DNA from: Bugulina stolonifera
Taxonomy: Eukaryota; Bryozoa; Gymnolaemata; Cheilostomatida; Bugulidae
Assembly (NCBI GenBank): GCA_935421135.1
Contig: OW285192.1
Location: forward strand, 14,733,001 to 14,797,000
Reading direction: 5' to 3'
Length of the DNA: 64,000 nucleotides
The notes under the pieces are model-generated. The model made no database searches. It saw only the letters and a list, made by a program, of their open reading frames with translations, and was not told where the DNA came from. Every line of letters starts with the position of its first letter. Position 1 is the first letter of the stretch. Of this stretch, positions 27,501 to 47,728 are shown piece by piece. A program made the translations under genes and the position numbers.

Positions 27501-27627
27501 AAGTAACAATCTCCCCTTTTAGTATTTGAGACAAACTGCAATTGAGGGATGTTTGGACGGCTTTGTCTGTGATCCATTTCATGAATAGCTCATCAATTTT
27601 GTATCGAAGTATCGGCTTTAGCGCCAT
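6587..27627 (-). CDS. PPP2R3: PP2A B''-type regulatory subunit (PPP2R3 family), EF-hand protein
   Basis: Calcium-binding B'' subunit that targets the PP2A core enzyme. Exons in transcript order: 27627-27487, 27305-27138, 26477-25941 (optional?), 25421-25215, 24974-24871, 23982-23880, 23480-23406, 23178-23092, 12279-12123, 11252-11123, 10598-10454, 10142-9993, 9744-9644, then 7689-7656 and 6907-6900 (both uncertain), and 6752-6587 with the stop. Phases fit throughout; about 770 residues with every exon. Diagnostic sequence: N-terminal [15 protein letters not shown], then [52 protein letters not shown] loop [37 protein letters not shown] (second EF loop), [20 protein letters not shown] and [18 protein letters not shown]. 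The N-terminus most resembles vertebrate PR70/PR72-type proteins. The intron between 23091 and 12280 is 10.8 kb, almost all satellite. The acidic C-terminal tail is lineage-specific. Confidence 0.94.
6900..7689 (-). other. Candidate small tail exons of PPP2R3 (34 nt and 8 nt)
   Basis: Minus-strand 7689-7656 is bounded by TGTAG| and |GTAAGT and encodes [11 protein letters not shown]. The 8-nt segment 6907-6900 lies between CAG| and |GTAC. Together they add 42 nt and keep the frame between exon 9644 and the last exon; skipping both also keeps the frame. The 34-nt exon alone would shift into a stop. The encoded DYEDYSDY matches the acidic character of the last exon, [15 protein letters not shown]. 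Inference only; the microexon is speculative. Confidence 0.4.
7824..7952. repeat. Three-copy repeat ending in a hairpin (PPP2R3 intron)
   Basis: Three about 44-bp direct copies of GAAGTTGTCTTCTCCCAAAT plus TTACCTTCCTTTGGG. The last copy is closed by TTGGGAGAAGACAACTT, the inverse of its own start, giving an approximately 17-bp stem. Confidence 0.75.
7977..9630. repeat. 33-bp minisatellite, about 50 copies (PPP2R3 intron)
   Basis: Tandem copies of a 33-bp unit assembled from CATATGTACTGTAGGGTGTA and GTTATATACTACA. Many copies have an 11-bp deletion, leaving a 22-bp unit (TATATGTACTGTAGGG), especially at 9280-9360 and 9470-9590. In gene sense the array starts about 20 bases after the donor of exon 9744-9644. 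Confidence 0.97.
10360..10453 (-). repeat. Degenerate donor-headed tandem repeat (PPP2R3 intron start)
   Basis: In transcript sense the intron begins with three imperfect copies of about 32-37 bases. Each starts AG|GTAAGTTA or AG|GTATGTTA and ends with TATATACT plus a short purine run. The real donor of exon 10598-10454 is the first of these; the other two are equally good donor motifs. Confidence 0.6.
12280..13039. other. Unique part of the 10.8-kb PPP2R3 intron
   Basis: Sequence between the acceptor of exon 12279-12123 and the satellite. An open plus-strand frame (12461-12790) has no recognisable domain and no gene-like neighbourhood. I see nothing else here. Confidence 0.5.
13040..23094. 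repeat. 10-kb, 28-bp satellite of about 359 copies inside a PPP2R3 intron
   Basis: Unit (plus strand): CCTGTATTATATGTACGTAT followed by GTTATGTA, 28 bp. Copies are almost all exactly 28 bp. They vary mainly at the ACGT/ATGT position (CpG to TpG) and at GTATG versus GCATG. Length variants of 30 bp carrying CATTCACCTG occur at the left edge (about 13058), 21711 and 22497. Because 28 leaves remainder 1 on division by 3 and the unit has no plus-strand stop, all three plus frames are open for over 3300 codons, giving overlapping Tyr/Cys/Met/Val-rich pseudo-proteins that I do not count as genes. The right edge coincides with the splice donor of exon 23178-23092. Internal duplications of 2436, about 786 and 336 bp are present. 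Confidence 0.99.
23541..23648. repeat. 31-bp tandem repeat, about 3.5 copies (PPP2R3 intron)
   Basis: Copies of ATATACATGTACAATGTACA plus TGACAAGTAGT lie between exons 23982-23880 and 23480-23406. The unit is rich in the TACATGTA and GTACATGTAC palindromes common in this window. Confidence 0.85.
23838..23896 (-). repeat. 34-bp duplication of an exon end plus splice donor
   Basis: The segment ACATGTACCTGTATAAGTGG is present at 23838 and again at 23872. In gene sense each copy ends CTTATACAG|GTACATGT. The upstream copy is the real end of exon 23982-23880 (encoding VPLIQ); the downstream copy is an alternative donor that would add 34 nt and shift the frame. Confidence 0.85.
25611..25864. repeat. 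About 57-bp tandem repeat, 4-5 copies (PPP2R3 intron)
   Basis: Degenerate copies built from CTATAACATTAACTGTTACT, ATGACTATAATATCT and AAGAACATAACTAGAA. The array sits directly after the open frame of exon 26477-25941 in transcript direction. Confidence 0.8.
25941..26477 (-). CDS. Candidate long N-terminal exon of PPP2R3
   Basis: A 179-codon open frame with a phase-0 acceptor (ATATCAG| at 26478) and a phase-0 donor (GAAGAG|GTAGAC at 25940). It inserts in frame between exons ending KSIAR and starting KDKAAV. Its C-terminal half is Ser/Pro-rich ([14 protein letters not shown]), like the preceding exon, and would extend the variable N-terminal region typical of long B'' isoforms. The acceptor has a weak pyrimidine tract, so this may be an alternative exon or an alternative start (ATG at 26438). 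The frame stays open past the donor to 25860. No family match recognised. Confidence 0.5.
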
Positions 27628-27629
27628 AT

Positions 27630-29980
27630 CTGTATACCTAGAAAATTATACATGTGCATACATGTACTCTTTAAACTCATTTGAGATATACATTTATAAT
27701 ATATGGCGATCGATCATAGCAAATGAGACATTGCACATAGGTAATCACAACCATTAGATTTACAAGTAACGGGGACATAGATATCAGCACCAGGGTTTTC
27801 TGAAGGCTTACAGCAGCAATAACTGCAGATAGTTGGTGAGTTGAGTCTTTCACAATAAGCCAGTCACATAAATATCTAGAAACTCCCAATTTACAACACA
27901 ACGACTTAGAATAGCATTGTGATCAGATTAATATTATAGGCCTCCTTATTATTATAATGGTAATAGCTATAAATAACTACAAGCAAAGGAGCAGAATTTT
28001 ATGTTGATCTAATCCGCATAAATCAGTGGTAACAAGGTCTTCTGACATTAACCGGAAGTGCTGAAGTTAGACGATTACTAAACAAACCCTTTCGGCTTAA
28101 GTCTGGTAGTGATCAGATGTGGTTGTGAGATCCCCATTAGGACTTGCTACTGATACTCGACTGCATCGAAAATTTAAAAATTTTTTTGGCAAACCAATTA
28201 TGCGAGCATTACTTGATACCTCTATAAGCATATCTGAACAATTTTAAGAGTAGTCAATAGAAGGTAAACCGTGAGAAATGTAGCCCCAGAATGTCTAAAT
28301 TACCTACAACAATGTTATCGGTAGGAGTTATCGACCGTATTCCCACACAACTTTTTTGATTATTTCAACTCTGTCACACAATAGTAGTAACATCAAGCAG
28401 CCTCAACTGCTTTGACAGCAAATACAGTATTCAGGTTATAAATAGAGTCTTTAGACCACTCCGAAAAGCAGAAGGGGAGGAAAACATTTATTGGTATTTG
28501 CAGCACTACATACCACAAGTTCAACACATCAGGCCAGTGGGTGGGCACGTTACACACGTACATTAAGTCAACAAGTAGCCTATATTAGCTGATCAAATTG
28601 CAAATCCAAAACACAATTTGATATTATTTTTCCAACAAAAACTGGTTTTTATTGTTTAGAAATATTTATTACTTTGCATTTGTTCTGCATAGCCTTTCTT
28701 TCCCTTTGTGCTTTTTCTAGTATAACCATGATGTTAATAATAACATGATGTGTGGTTTAGCATTCATTAGTTTTAGCAGAGCTGAAACCTAACATACTGT
28801 CAAGTAAACCAGCTGATATTGTGCTTACTGAGTCAACTGCTACTGGGCTTCTCAAATTTCAGTACAGTTCACCCTTCATGAAAATGCACTTATGTTAAAT
28901 TATTGCAACTGATGTCATTTAAAATTTTGATTCATTCACCACAAATATTAAACAAAGTCAGCAGATTAGCATTAGGCTTATATAATATTATTTACTATAA
29001 TCATTCTAATAAAATACATTGATGATGATTATAATTACAGCCTAACATAAAATAGTATAACTACATGTATTACCAGAGCTGTACAGTTGTACATGAGTAT
29101 GCTGGAGTAAACTTTTAACAGCCAAAACCAGACTTGACATGGGGACAGAGGTGGACATCAATCATACTATTTAAAAATTAGAGCTGTTACCTAAGCTCTA
29201 ATTGAACCCACGGCTAAGCTTAGTGCTGTAGTAATAGCTACAGCTGATATTATGGTATATGACATGCATCTTTACAGTACTTGTAATTATCATCTGCTTG
29301 TTCGTGTTGCTTACTAGCTATTACCATAACAGTTAACTATAATCATAATAGTAATAGTTAGTAGACCAAAGCAACACGACTATGATTATAATTATATTAT
29401 ACCATTACAATGGTAATACAAATAAACAATAGTATTGTATATTTAATAATAATCACAGATAATTGTTATTGCAACAGCATAGCATTACACTTAGATAAAA
29501 ATAGTATGAATACAAAAACTAATTGAAATAATTATAAAATAATAATAATAATAATTTATAATTACATTATGATTATTTTTATATTTTTTGCATTTCCTCG
29601 CACAAATCACACTGGTCTGATGTGTGTGTGTAAAGCCGTGAGATCTCAGTTAATTTTTGTATGCTTTTTACGTTATATAATACAATATTATGCTTCATGC
29701 ATTAGAAATATTTTATATTTTATTTATATTTAATATCATATTCTATTGTTATTGATATTAAATTATTATGTTAATATAATTATTGCATTCACTAAACTAT
29801 TTATATTACTAGAGTCAAGCTGAGGAGGTTCTACATTCATTTTTTCAATTTTCCTTATCAATATTCATATGCAATACATTCATCAATCATAGTTTGTTTT
29901 ACAGTTTGCCATTCAAATACTTTTATGGTTTTCTCTCCAAACTTTTTCTGTTACCAAAGCAAATTTTTAGCGTGATAGCG
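27630..29980. other. Upstream of PPP2R3, no gene recognised
   Basis: The PPP2R3 start exon has an acceptor at 27630 (GTATACAG|AT ATG), so at least one untranslated exon must lie upstream (minus-strand sense), but I cannot place it. The rest is AT-rich unique sequence with short ATAATAAT runs and nothing protein-like. Confidence 0.4.
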
Positions 29981-30009
29981 AAATCATTAACCTACAAGTT
30001 TGCTACGTG

Positions 30010-30175
30010 GTAAACCTGTCCGGACTCGTTTTGGGTGTCCGCGGACTGACGTACGCCAGCCCGGACTGTAGCATGCCAGTCCGCGCTTACCACTGCGTCG
30101 TCCGGACTGACATATGGCAGTCCGGTCGCCCACAACACTGTCCGCCCGCTCTTGCGCCAAGAGGCGGACGGGTTG
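30010..30175. other. GC-rich cluster of four hairpins
   Basis: A strongly GC-rich, CpG-rich island in AT-rich DNA. Three inverted repeats share arms (C)CGGACTG...CAGTCCG(G) around 8-base spacers: 30042-30063 (one mismatch), 30062-30083 and 30102-30125. The spacers contain three different 6-bp palindromes (CGTACG, GCATGC, CATATG). A fourth stem, 30140-30169, pairs GTCCGC..CTCTTG with CAAGAG GCGGAC over a CGC loop. It could be a CpG-island promoter, a transposon end or a structured RNA; I do not recognise it. Similar wording (GTCCGGAC, CGGACAGTCC, GCGGACG) recurs at 34012-34045. Confidence 0.6.
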
Positions 30176-31119
30176 AAACACTGACCTCTCTAATGGCTTT
30201 CGTAGGTAATGAACGGAGTTATTGCAAAGGGGACATCAGTGGTCGAACAGGAGTGTGTCACGTTATTCATTCCAAGTAGTTATTATGTATTGTAGTTGAT
30301 AAAAAGGGGGTATAGTAATGATTTTGATTACGCTCCTCTTTCTGCGCCATTTAGAAAAATAACTCTACGGTGTACATGTATAATTTCATTCTAGGCTTCA
30401 ACAGAAAAAATATTGTAATCAGAATTGTATTTATATCATTCTACAACAATAAATGAATAGTTTATCTTTAGATACCGATAACACTGACTTTACTATGGAG
30501 CTTATAACTACTGATTGCCACTGTAAAGTGGATAAATAATAATATAATAATCATAAACAAATAAGATTAACTTTAACTTAAGACAAAATAAAAATATTTA
30601 ATTTTATTATTTAGGCCTAATGATTTGATATTAGATATGGTTAATGAGATTTTGATTTTATTTCCTTTTTATAAATTTAAAATAAAAATTAAACTTAAAA
30701 CTAAAGCAGAGTCTACTAAGTAACTTGTAGACTTTACGCACTTTTAAGTGCGGTCTCTGTGAGAAAATTGCAAAAAAAAAAAAAAACATAATCAATAGAA
30801 TAAGCAAACTAAACCAATCATTATAATTATATATTCTTATTATTATAATTATAATTGTTATTATAAAATAATTATTATCATTAAATTATAATCAATAACA
30901 ATGAAAAATAAAGCCACTCGTGGAGAATGGAATAAATAGCAGGTTGCTGTAACCCCTACCCTAGCCTATGACCAAACACACCAAGACTGCAAGATAATAA
31001 TGGTAATTGACTTAGGCTTTCCTGAGTGTTAAATGCTATGTTTGTTATCAATTGATAGAAAGGTATTTAAAATTTCAATAGTTAAAAATAGGGCTGTGCA
31101 CTTTCTAAGCAGCTTCAGA

Positions 31120-31345
31120 GGAAGAGAGAGTGTGACTGCGGCCAAAGCTGAGCTGCGACTACAGAATCTCCATGAACAGAGAAGAGACCACAGACTAGCC
31201 CTTGTGACATAAGTACTGCAAGGCGAGGACCAACACGGAGACCTGACGACTGTCTATGATGAAATATCAAATGGCAAAGCAAATTTCACTATGACCACCT
31301 GCTCAGCTGCAAGGGAAGAACCTATATCAATAACTGCCTCAAATA
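31120..31345 (+). pseudogene. Degenerate coding-like tract, unrecognised
   Basis: A stretch with more codon-like composition than its surroundings. One plus frame reads AAKAELRLQNLHEQRRDHRL before a TAA, and a continuation in another frame reads VLQGEDQHGDLTTVYDEISN. This looks like a decayed exon or retroelement fragment with at least one disruption. I cannot name a parent gene. Confidence 0.25.
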
Positions 31346-31349
31346 GTAC

Positions 31350-34300
31350 CTACTAAAACAGCTTCTTGCCGCGCACTATATGTGACACGGTAAATAAAGT
31401 CTAAATTAACCTGATGAAAAGAACGCAAACCGACGTGCATGGCGCAACGATTTATTCAACTCAATCCCAATCAAAAACAGCAGTACGCTGTAATAACATG
31501 AATCACTGTCTAAAACACACTGTTAAACTGAGGTACTCCCCTTGCTAAATTCAAGTGTATTCTATTCTTCAAGGGTATTCAAAGGTAATCATTACTATAG
31601 TGTATACTGTATAAGTAGGCCTATTTAGATTAGTATTACTATTTTTAGTTTTTCTCATGATATTTTATTTTGAGTGATACATTATTGATTATGCTGTTCC
31701 GATTTACTGGTATAAGAGAGGGACCGAGAGTGGTCTATCAGCTCTCAATTAAACGCACAGAGTGAATGCAGACTGTCAGACTGGCTAATTCAACTTGTAG
31801 TTTTTGAGACGACCCATTGGTCCAAGTGTTCCTTGTGTGTTTTATTGTGAATACATGGGCTCTACCTTACCACAGCTGCTCTAACACGGTCAGTTCCCGT
31901 AGGCTAAGGAAGTCAATTGATATAAGTAAATAGATGTGACTTTATTGGATGCTCAGGAACTACTTATTAATGCAGAGAACGCCTCTTACTTTTATACTAA
32001 AAGCACTTCCAGCTGGTTCTGATATTGGTCAGGACGACTAGGACATAGAAACTGGCAGCCAAGGTACGATAGAAAAGGTCGGCCCCTCTAGGTTGGATGC
32101 AGGAAAATTATACAAAATATGTAACAATAAAACAACTAGGCTATACATTATGTGAAAGAACACTATACCTCCTTGGCTTATTACACAGACTGTGCAATAT
32201 GCAGAAAGTAGTTATGTGGAGCTACAGCAAATTACATGCAAATATATAGGCTTATACACAAGAACTACTAAAATTGTCTGAATCACCAGAATATTTTGAA
32301 CTGGTATGTTGCAATCTTGTATTTTTTAAAATAGTTTTTTCTGGTTTTAGGTTTACTGAAGCACGTAGCAGAATTAGAATAATGTCAAGCTAACAGGCCT
32401 CGTTAGATGTTATTGAATACGCCTCCACATCTGTATGCATTTATATATAGATAATTACAAGAATTGAAAGTGCAACCCAACTACGAAGACACTAGTTATA
32501 GTATGTACTATTCAAATTCGTGTATATAATGGTACATAGTTGTAATGCTATCATATTGACCTGTTTGAAAACCTACTGAATTATTGTATTTCATTGATAA
32601 TGTACAGGCCCTGTACAACCAATTTGATGTTGTCGACCAATTTGATGTTGTCTTGTCATGTATTTCTGTATTGTTCCCTGTAATGTATGCATATTCTTTT
32701 GTACACTCTTGTATTAATCTGATGTTATAGTTTTTTTGCTCAACCTTATACTTTTACATAAAATGTGGGCTTATATGGGCCTATGTCGGAGTTACCTTGA
32801 ATGTCAATTAACAATATAAATATTCCAATACTCTATAAAAATATTGTTATTCTCTTGTTGTGCATAGTGGATATATCCATAATTATCCAATACTAGACTG
32901 TCCTGTAGCTTATCACTATCCGTAATGCTAACTAGCAAACTGAGCAGCCATCTCACAGTTACAGGTTTGGATGAGCCACAGAAATACCTCACTTGCAAAA
33001 TATTATGCTGTGTTCTGATTGAAACACTGTGGCTGTGCTTATAAAATTTAATAGATTGCTTAGTCTTTACGCTAAAAGTAATAAATTTAGTGAAAATTTG
33101 GAAGGAAAAGGGGGCTTTTGGCAATGTAGGAGCAAAGTTTCAAAATCTAGAGTATCCTTCTGGGGACTTTGCAAGTTTGAATGTGAGTGCTGTATTTTTA
33201 CATAGAAGAAGTCCCAGGTTTTTTGTATTATTTGTCTATTTGTTAGCTTGGAATAAAATTGTAACTCTCACTATATATATCATACTTTATACTGGCTGCA
33301 ATAGTAATTTAAAAGGGATAACGTATTATGTTCACATGTATATCTATTCTATTGTTAGAGGTCTACTTGTAAAAGCATTAGAAATTATAAGTTATCGATC
33401 ACGATTAGAAGTTGTCCTTCCATGTTTGGTCCACCTAATAGAGTAAAGTGTCAAATACAGTAATTTTAAATATAAGAATTGTATGGAATCATAGAAAGTA
33501 GATCAGATGAGGTTTATATATTCAGGCCATTACATTGTTTCATCTGACTCTGTTGCTCTAAATTGTGATCTGTTGCTAAAATGATATAGTAAAGTGTACA
33601 TTACAAATATCTCTTCACAAAGTTTAGTATACTATTAATCAGTTATTATAATCATTATACTGGTTTTTGGAGGTTTTATATCATACAGCTGTGTTTTAAA
33701 AAAATGAATATGAACATAAATGTAGTAATTGCACCACATTCTCACGAATAATGTATTTAATCATTACTTATAAAAAACAGGAATGCAATAGTACTAATTA
33801 ACACTACGACATTGATTGATAATATTGCTCGTGGAAACAGAAATGGCGCTTATCTATTTCAATGGCCAGACTTTGCTTTTGTATAGCTTTGGGAAATACC
33901 GCAATTGACTTCATTGAACTCTATGTGTATCATAGTAAAACTGAAATCGCGTCAATGGACGCCCTGGTGTCAAGTGGTCACTGTGGCGTCAAAGAGTGCC
34001 CGCCGTGGTGCCGTCCGGACAAATCGGACAGTCCTACAGCGGACGATTCTACGTTGCAACAAGTTCACCTTTACTTGGCGAAAGTCATTTGAAGAGATCA
34101 AATAAAAGCGCAGCTGGCCGTTTTTATTTTCTACACCAAAGAACATAGCAAAACTATTTCGAAAACACTGATACGACAAGGAGAGACAACTTGAGGCTCG
34201 TATAAAAGTATAAATTGAATTGCAGTTTGTTTTTGTATCTTGCGTGGGTTTACAATTTACATGATAACCAATAACAATTGTGCAGTGATGTTCATAGAAA

Positions 34301-34584
34301 TGAAATTCAATTATCTTCTATCTCTCAGAATAGAACTCTAAAAATTCTGTACCCACTTCCATCCATGCCTTCTCTAAATTAAATCTTACAATTGTAAAGA
34401 ATGCGTTCATTGAATAACCCACATTACACAATATTGTGCAATACAGATACAAGTAGTATGGTTATAGTGTATGTAGTTTACTTACTAACATGAAAGCACT
34501 TAGGAAAAATACTAGCAAAATATAAATAAAAGATTATCAAAAATGTATGGAACAAAGAAGTAGCATAATACAGTATATTTTACA
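31350..34584. other. Non-coding region upstream of the fold-back element
   Basis: No splice-supported gene. Open frames at 33090-33446 (plus) and 33862-34092 (plus) have no recognisable domain. The second overlaps a small GC-rich patch (33955-34060) whose TCCGGAC words resemble the hairpin cluster at 30.1 kb. Confidence 0.35.
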
Positions 34585-35158
34585 TAGTTTAAACCACTAC
34601 TGTCTCACCATTCAATATTTGCAAAGAATACGGGTCATCTTATTTCATGAAGATTGATGTGCTGTTTGTCTTTGTAAACCTAGTGGCAGCCAAGATAAAC
34701 TCATTTGAATATTGGCTATTATGACCTCCATTCAGCATTGAGACCTGTTAAGTTCTTATGGCTATGCCTGTTCTAAGTCTATACTTGTAACTTATGTACA
34801 TAGGTAAGCTACTAACATCAAATAGCCCAGTAATCTTATTGAGCCAACACTAACTGTCATTCTATCAATAACTCTTGTGCACAGTGGTGAATAAGTAAGT
34901 TAGGGTCATGCCCACAAAAAACAATGCAATGCATTGCAAGTCCTATGGCTATCTCTGTAGCACAGTTTTATATTAACTGCTTGAGAGCTTCCAAAATTCC
35001 CAGCATAGGCTGATTGAAGGTGAAATCAGCCAATATTAAAATACGGTTTTCTTGGCAGCTGCTAGGTTACCAAAGACAAACAACACATCAATCTTACTGA
35101 AAAAGGATGAGCAAGATTATTTGAAAATATTGAATGGTGCGACAGTAGTGGTTTAACT
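34585..35158. mobile_element. Fold-back / MITE-like element with about 130-bp inverted arms
   Basis: The left arm (34585-34715: TTTAAACCACTACTGTC, CACCATTCAATATTTGC, GATTGATGTGCTGTTTGTCT, GAATATTGGC) is repeated inverted at the right end (35158-35025), with about 80-85 percent identity by eye. The centre of about 300 bp is unrelated. No transposase is visible, so a non-autonomous element is the likeliest reading. Confidence 0.75.
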
Positions 35159-35460
35159 ATAAAAAAGGATATTCCATAGTATGCTGCACAGTGTAAGTAA
35201 GCCCATGACTGAGTATATACTACAATGTATATGTATATAATACGCATGACAAGTAATGCAGTTGATTATAGGTTTGAAGCACCACATTTCAGAAATAAAT
35301 AACAAATCAGTGAGTTAAGAAACAATAAATAATGGATTGCTAATAGCTACATAAACGATGCAAGGCTGTCTATTTGAAAATAGTCAAGAAGCCAGCTGAC
35401 CATCAGTCCAAAGAGAATAATGAACAGAAGAATGTTATGATTTGTGGGCAGCGTCTCTAG

Positions 35461-43908
<8,448 letters not shown>

Positions 43909-46467
43909 AATCTAACATCAACCGACGGCTTGCCTATTCTCAGATTCAGATATGCGATGTTAGATGGTGCACTGACTGGCAATGACGTCTTTCACTCAAA
44001 TTTGGTGCTAAAATAGAAGAGTTCATCCTAGTGGTGAAGCCATTTAAATAGTTGTAGCTGACACCTACCGTGTACATGTATATTCCATGCATCGACAGTT
44101 TATGTCTAATCAATTAATCATAAACCATTTTTCATAGAATGAAACCATAACATCAAACGGAGTCTATATATATAGGCCCTGCATGCATATAGGCCTATAC
44201 ATAGACTCTTTCCTAATCGATAAATAAGCATAGCTCTCGCTTTGGTATAAAATCAGAACACACGTGTAAAACGTTTCCCTTTCTATATAATGCCATGCGA
44301 ATAGTAGAGCTCTCTCTCAAATTTGAGGGCCGGTAACGATCATGCTACACTAGCCCTTAATAAAAGAAAATCGGATTTAAACTTCTGGTTATTCAACTGA
44401 AAATGCCACCGTCTATAACAGGATAGTGCACAACTAATTATCTTTCTGATTGGCTAAAGATCTGATGATGTCATTAGAGAAAAAGAATATATTACTACAA
44501 TAATGTACACCCTATACCCATGCTAATATATTGATAGTGGTAAGGCCGTTTAATTGCGCCACAAAACATTTAGCGACTCAAGTAGGCCTACATGTAAATG
44601 CACGTGAGAGCTGTGGAACAGTTTTATCAATGAGAAGCCCCTTTACCCATTCTTACTCTTCATTTGTGTCAAAATAATTACCATTTTAGAAAAAGAAACC
44701 TCTGGACTGCTCTGTAGTCTATCGGTGTAGGTCATTCAAGATCAATTATAAATTGCAAGAGAGACACTTCGGTGTTCTAAACAAACACAGGGGCAAAACA
44801 CAAACATCAAAGTAACAAAGTTTATATATAATACATGTATATAGTGAGTCAGTTGTAATTATTATCGACTATTAGATTAAGATTTGAGCAATTTTGCTGC
44901 GGCCGCCTCATATCCATTCTAATTATAATACAAAATAACACCTAGTAGATAACTGAAAGAAGTAGTGACCAACAGGGTGGAACGTTTTCTAAGAATCTAG
45001 TTTACAATACCTCAAGACCCTAGGTGATTATATCAAAATTTTACCTCCTTTAATTCATATTGGCACTGATTCATTCGGCCAAGGCCATATATTACAACAA
45101 ACATTGACTTAATATTAACATTCATGTACATAAACACAGCAACTATAACTACAGCAGGTTTAATATTAATTTAAACATTATCATAATTAAACTAATATAA
45201 TAATAGATGACTCAATAGTTATATCAAACATAATTTAATTTTAATTACATTAATCTTCCTATTGATATAAATATATAAAATATTATATAATCAACACTCT
45301 AATTTGAATTTCCTTTTGTGAGTCAGTTCCTTTGTGAGCAGTTTGAGTTTGTATTTTGTATTAAGTTAACTCTTGCCAATGGAAAAATAATCATATAACC
45401 TATGAAGATTATTATATTTTAAGGTGAATACCTTATCAAAATGAAAATCAATATAGTAATAGTTACTAGTACATGTAAGTAAAACAAACAAAAATTGCAA
45501 ATCAAATGAAGAGGGTACTTTCAACTTAGCAGTATTAAGTATATATAATCAAGGAGTATATAATAATAAATATAATAAATATATCTTATCTTATAGTTAT
45601 AGTTATAGTAGGTGTTACTCACTCGCTCGTAGCACAACATCAGATGAATGAAAGCCAAATACATCAAATAAAAGAACTTCATTAGAAACAGATAAACAAT
45701 AAAATGATTCACTACTACCGTCTAAAACTCGATTATATTTATATTATTAAAATATTATCAAAATCTTATTTTATTACATAACATGAGCCTGAGGTAATTG
45801 GTAAAGCCAATTTTTAACCTGCTGTCGCCAAAAGTAATACCACACATCTTGGACGGGGTGTCGTGGTTTAGCTCACCTCTATGGTTCAGCTTTAACTATA
45901 TGCCATTTCAGGACCTTACGCTACGAATGTTATGAAATATTTTATACCAAATAGAAAAGCTTTCTTCTTATTGACCTATAAATACTACAGTCTAAAACTA
46001 AAATGCATTGTAATGTTAAACTGTTTAAACTGTGTTTATAGTAAATATATTTAACGGATAAATTATTTTAACTATTATATGTGTTTTGTATATTTGAAAT
46101 TTACTACAAAAGTAGTGTTTAGTATTACGTTTAACAATTTTTATTCTTTATTTATAGACTCTCAGTATATAGGTCAACAATGTGTCGACATGCTAGGTCG
46201 TGATCCTTTGTCGCGTGCTCACACGCGTTGCGCGTGCTCCATAGCTGGTTGATAGGAAACAACTCCCACTATAGCGTAGGATGTGCAGGTTGTACATGTA
46301 TGTAGTATATTTTAGAGACTTGTCTATAGCTATACCATAGGGCATAGACCTAAGGGTTACCATAAAAAACACTATCTGGTCTGTCAGTCTATACTACAAG
46401 CATAGACTGGTAGCTATAGAATAATAAATAGGACTAGGCCTGCTCACAAGGTGTCCTCACGACTTCT
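43909..46467. other. LONRF upstream region, no gene recognised
   Basis: Should hold the LONRF promoter and any untranslated exon. I see no clear TATA box or CpG island. The remainder, to 46467, is AT-rich with no supported gene on either strand. Confidence 0.4.
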
Positions 46468-46692
46468 TGGACAGACCTAGGTCCCAAATAAAAATCACAA
46501 GATGGCCGTCCAACCTAGGCCAGAAGGGCTATTGGCCTGAAATTTTGCTTGGCCGCATGAAACCCTCTAGCTCATCTAGCTCATCAGCACACCTGACTTC
46601 TTCACACAAAAATGAGGATTTTGCTTTTGACCCAGGTCGGTGTTTGCGGCTCTTTGTGATGGATGTGTGGCGGAAAATATTTTTGCCAACTG
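46468..46692 (+). mobile_element. Dispersed repeat, copy 2 (intergenic)
   Basis: Inverse counterpart of 37452-37655: GACCTAGGTCCCAAATAAAA, GGCCGTCCAACCTAGGCC, TTTTGCTTTTGACCCAGGTC and GATGGATGTGTGGCGGAAAA are met in reverse order and orientation. The plus-strand open frame here (46467-46838), with a run of serines, comes from this repeat and is not a gene. Confidence 0.65.
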
Positions 46693-46699
46693 AAGGCTC

Positions 46700-47728
46700 A
46701 CTCAACAACATCAGGCAAACTCGATTCCAATCTCGATGGAAATGGGCGAGATCTTCTGTCAGTGTTAGCGTGCAGGATAGAACGATTTCAAGTGATGAGA
46801 CAGCTATGGTGTACGTTATGCATTATTATATCACATAGTATGTATCGATGTAAAGTTAGCACTACACAAGCTTTGGAGCAAGCAAATTATTATATGCAGA
46901 CATTTTACCCTCACTGCAGACTGCATTGCCAGTGCGTTCAGCTTATTTCTGGAAATGTGATCTACCTACAAAACTGAGGATTAAACTCTAAACCTGCCAA
47001 CAGTCAAGTATGGACCATTCAATTTGCTACTCACTCTTTATGGCCTTCCTTGGACCTTATTTGGTTTTTATGGCCCAAATAATCTGTCATTTTCACAAAT
47101 TAATTGCAATGGAAATCAATACAGAGATAATATTTTATTTAGAAAAAGTATCCAAGTAATTGAAGCACCAGTGAAGCAATACAATACAATAATTATACTC
47201 GTAGTCATTGCAAGATAGAATGGTCTACTAGTAAGCTGTGTGTGAGCGTAACCTATTTAAATGCTGGAAAAATAAATAGTATTCAGACAACTAGGAGAAA
47301 TTAATAACTCAATAGCTCAGAAAAATACAGCACTATCCTAAAATGACTTTTAAATAATGGAAAATATTTTTTGCTGGAAATTTATAAAAAAAAAAACAGC
47401 TCAAATTAAACCAGTATTGACTAGAATTGATGTGCTGGTTACAAGATTAGACTAAGCATGTGCTTCATCATTCTGTACAGAGTCTTGTGTTAAAAACATT
47501 CCTTCAGAAATTCTGCTGCACCAATAATATGAAACTGGTAAAACTAATTACCTGATGAAAAATCTTTTCAACATAAATAATAATTAATATTGTGGAGAAT
47601 AACATATTTGAAAATATGAGGTAATATAAATTATTCAGAATGAAGTAAGCACAGATCTTTACACTACGTACAGAAAAATGTTATATATAAAATTACTAGC
47701 AATATCATTATTTGTATAAAGGCAGAAG
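46700..47728. other. 3' flank of LRCH, nothing recognised
   Basis: AT-rich. Possible minus-strand poly(A) signals for LRCH occur as TTTATT on the plus strand, for example near 47128. No gene seen. Confidence 0.35.

Noticed and set aside
46467..46838. 123-codon plus-strand frame with a serine run
   Set aside because: Falls in a dispersed repeat that also occurs inverted at 37.5 kb with the frame not kept; no splice or domain support.
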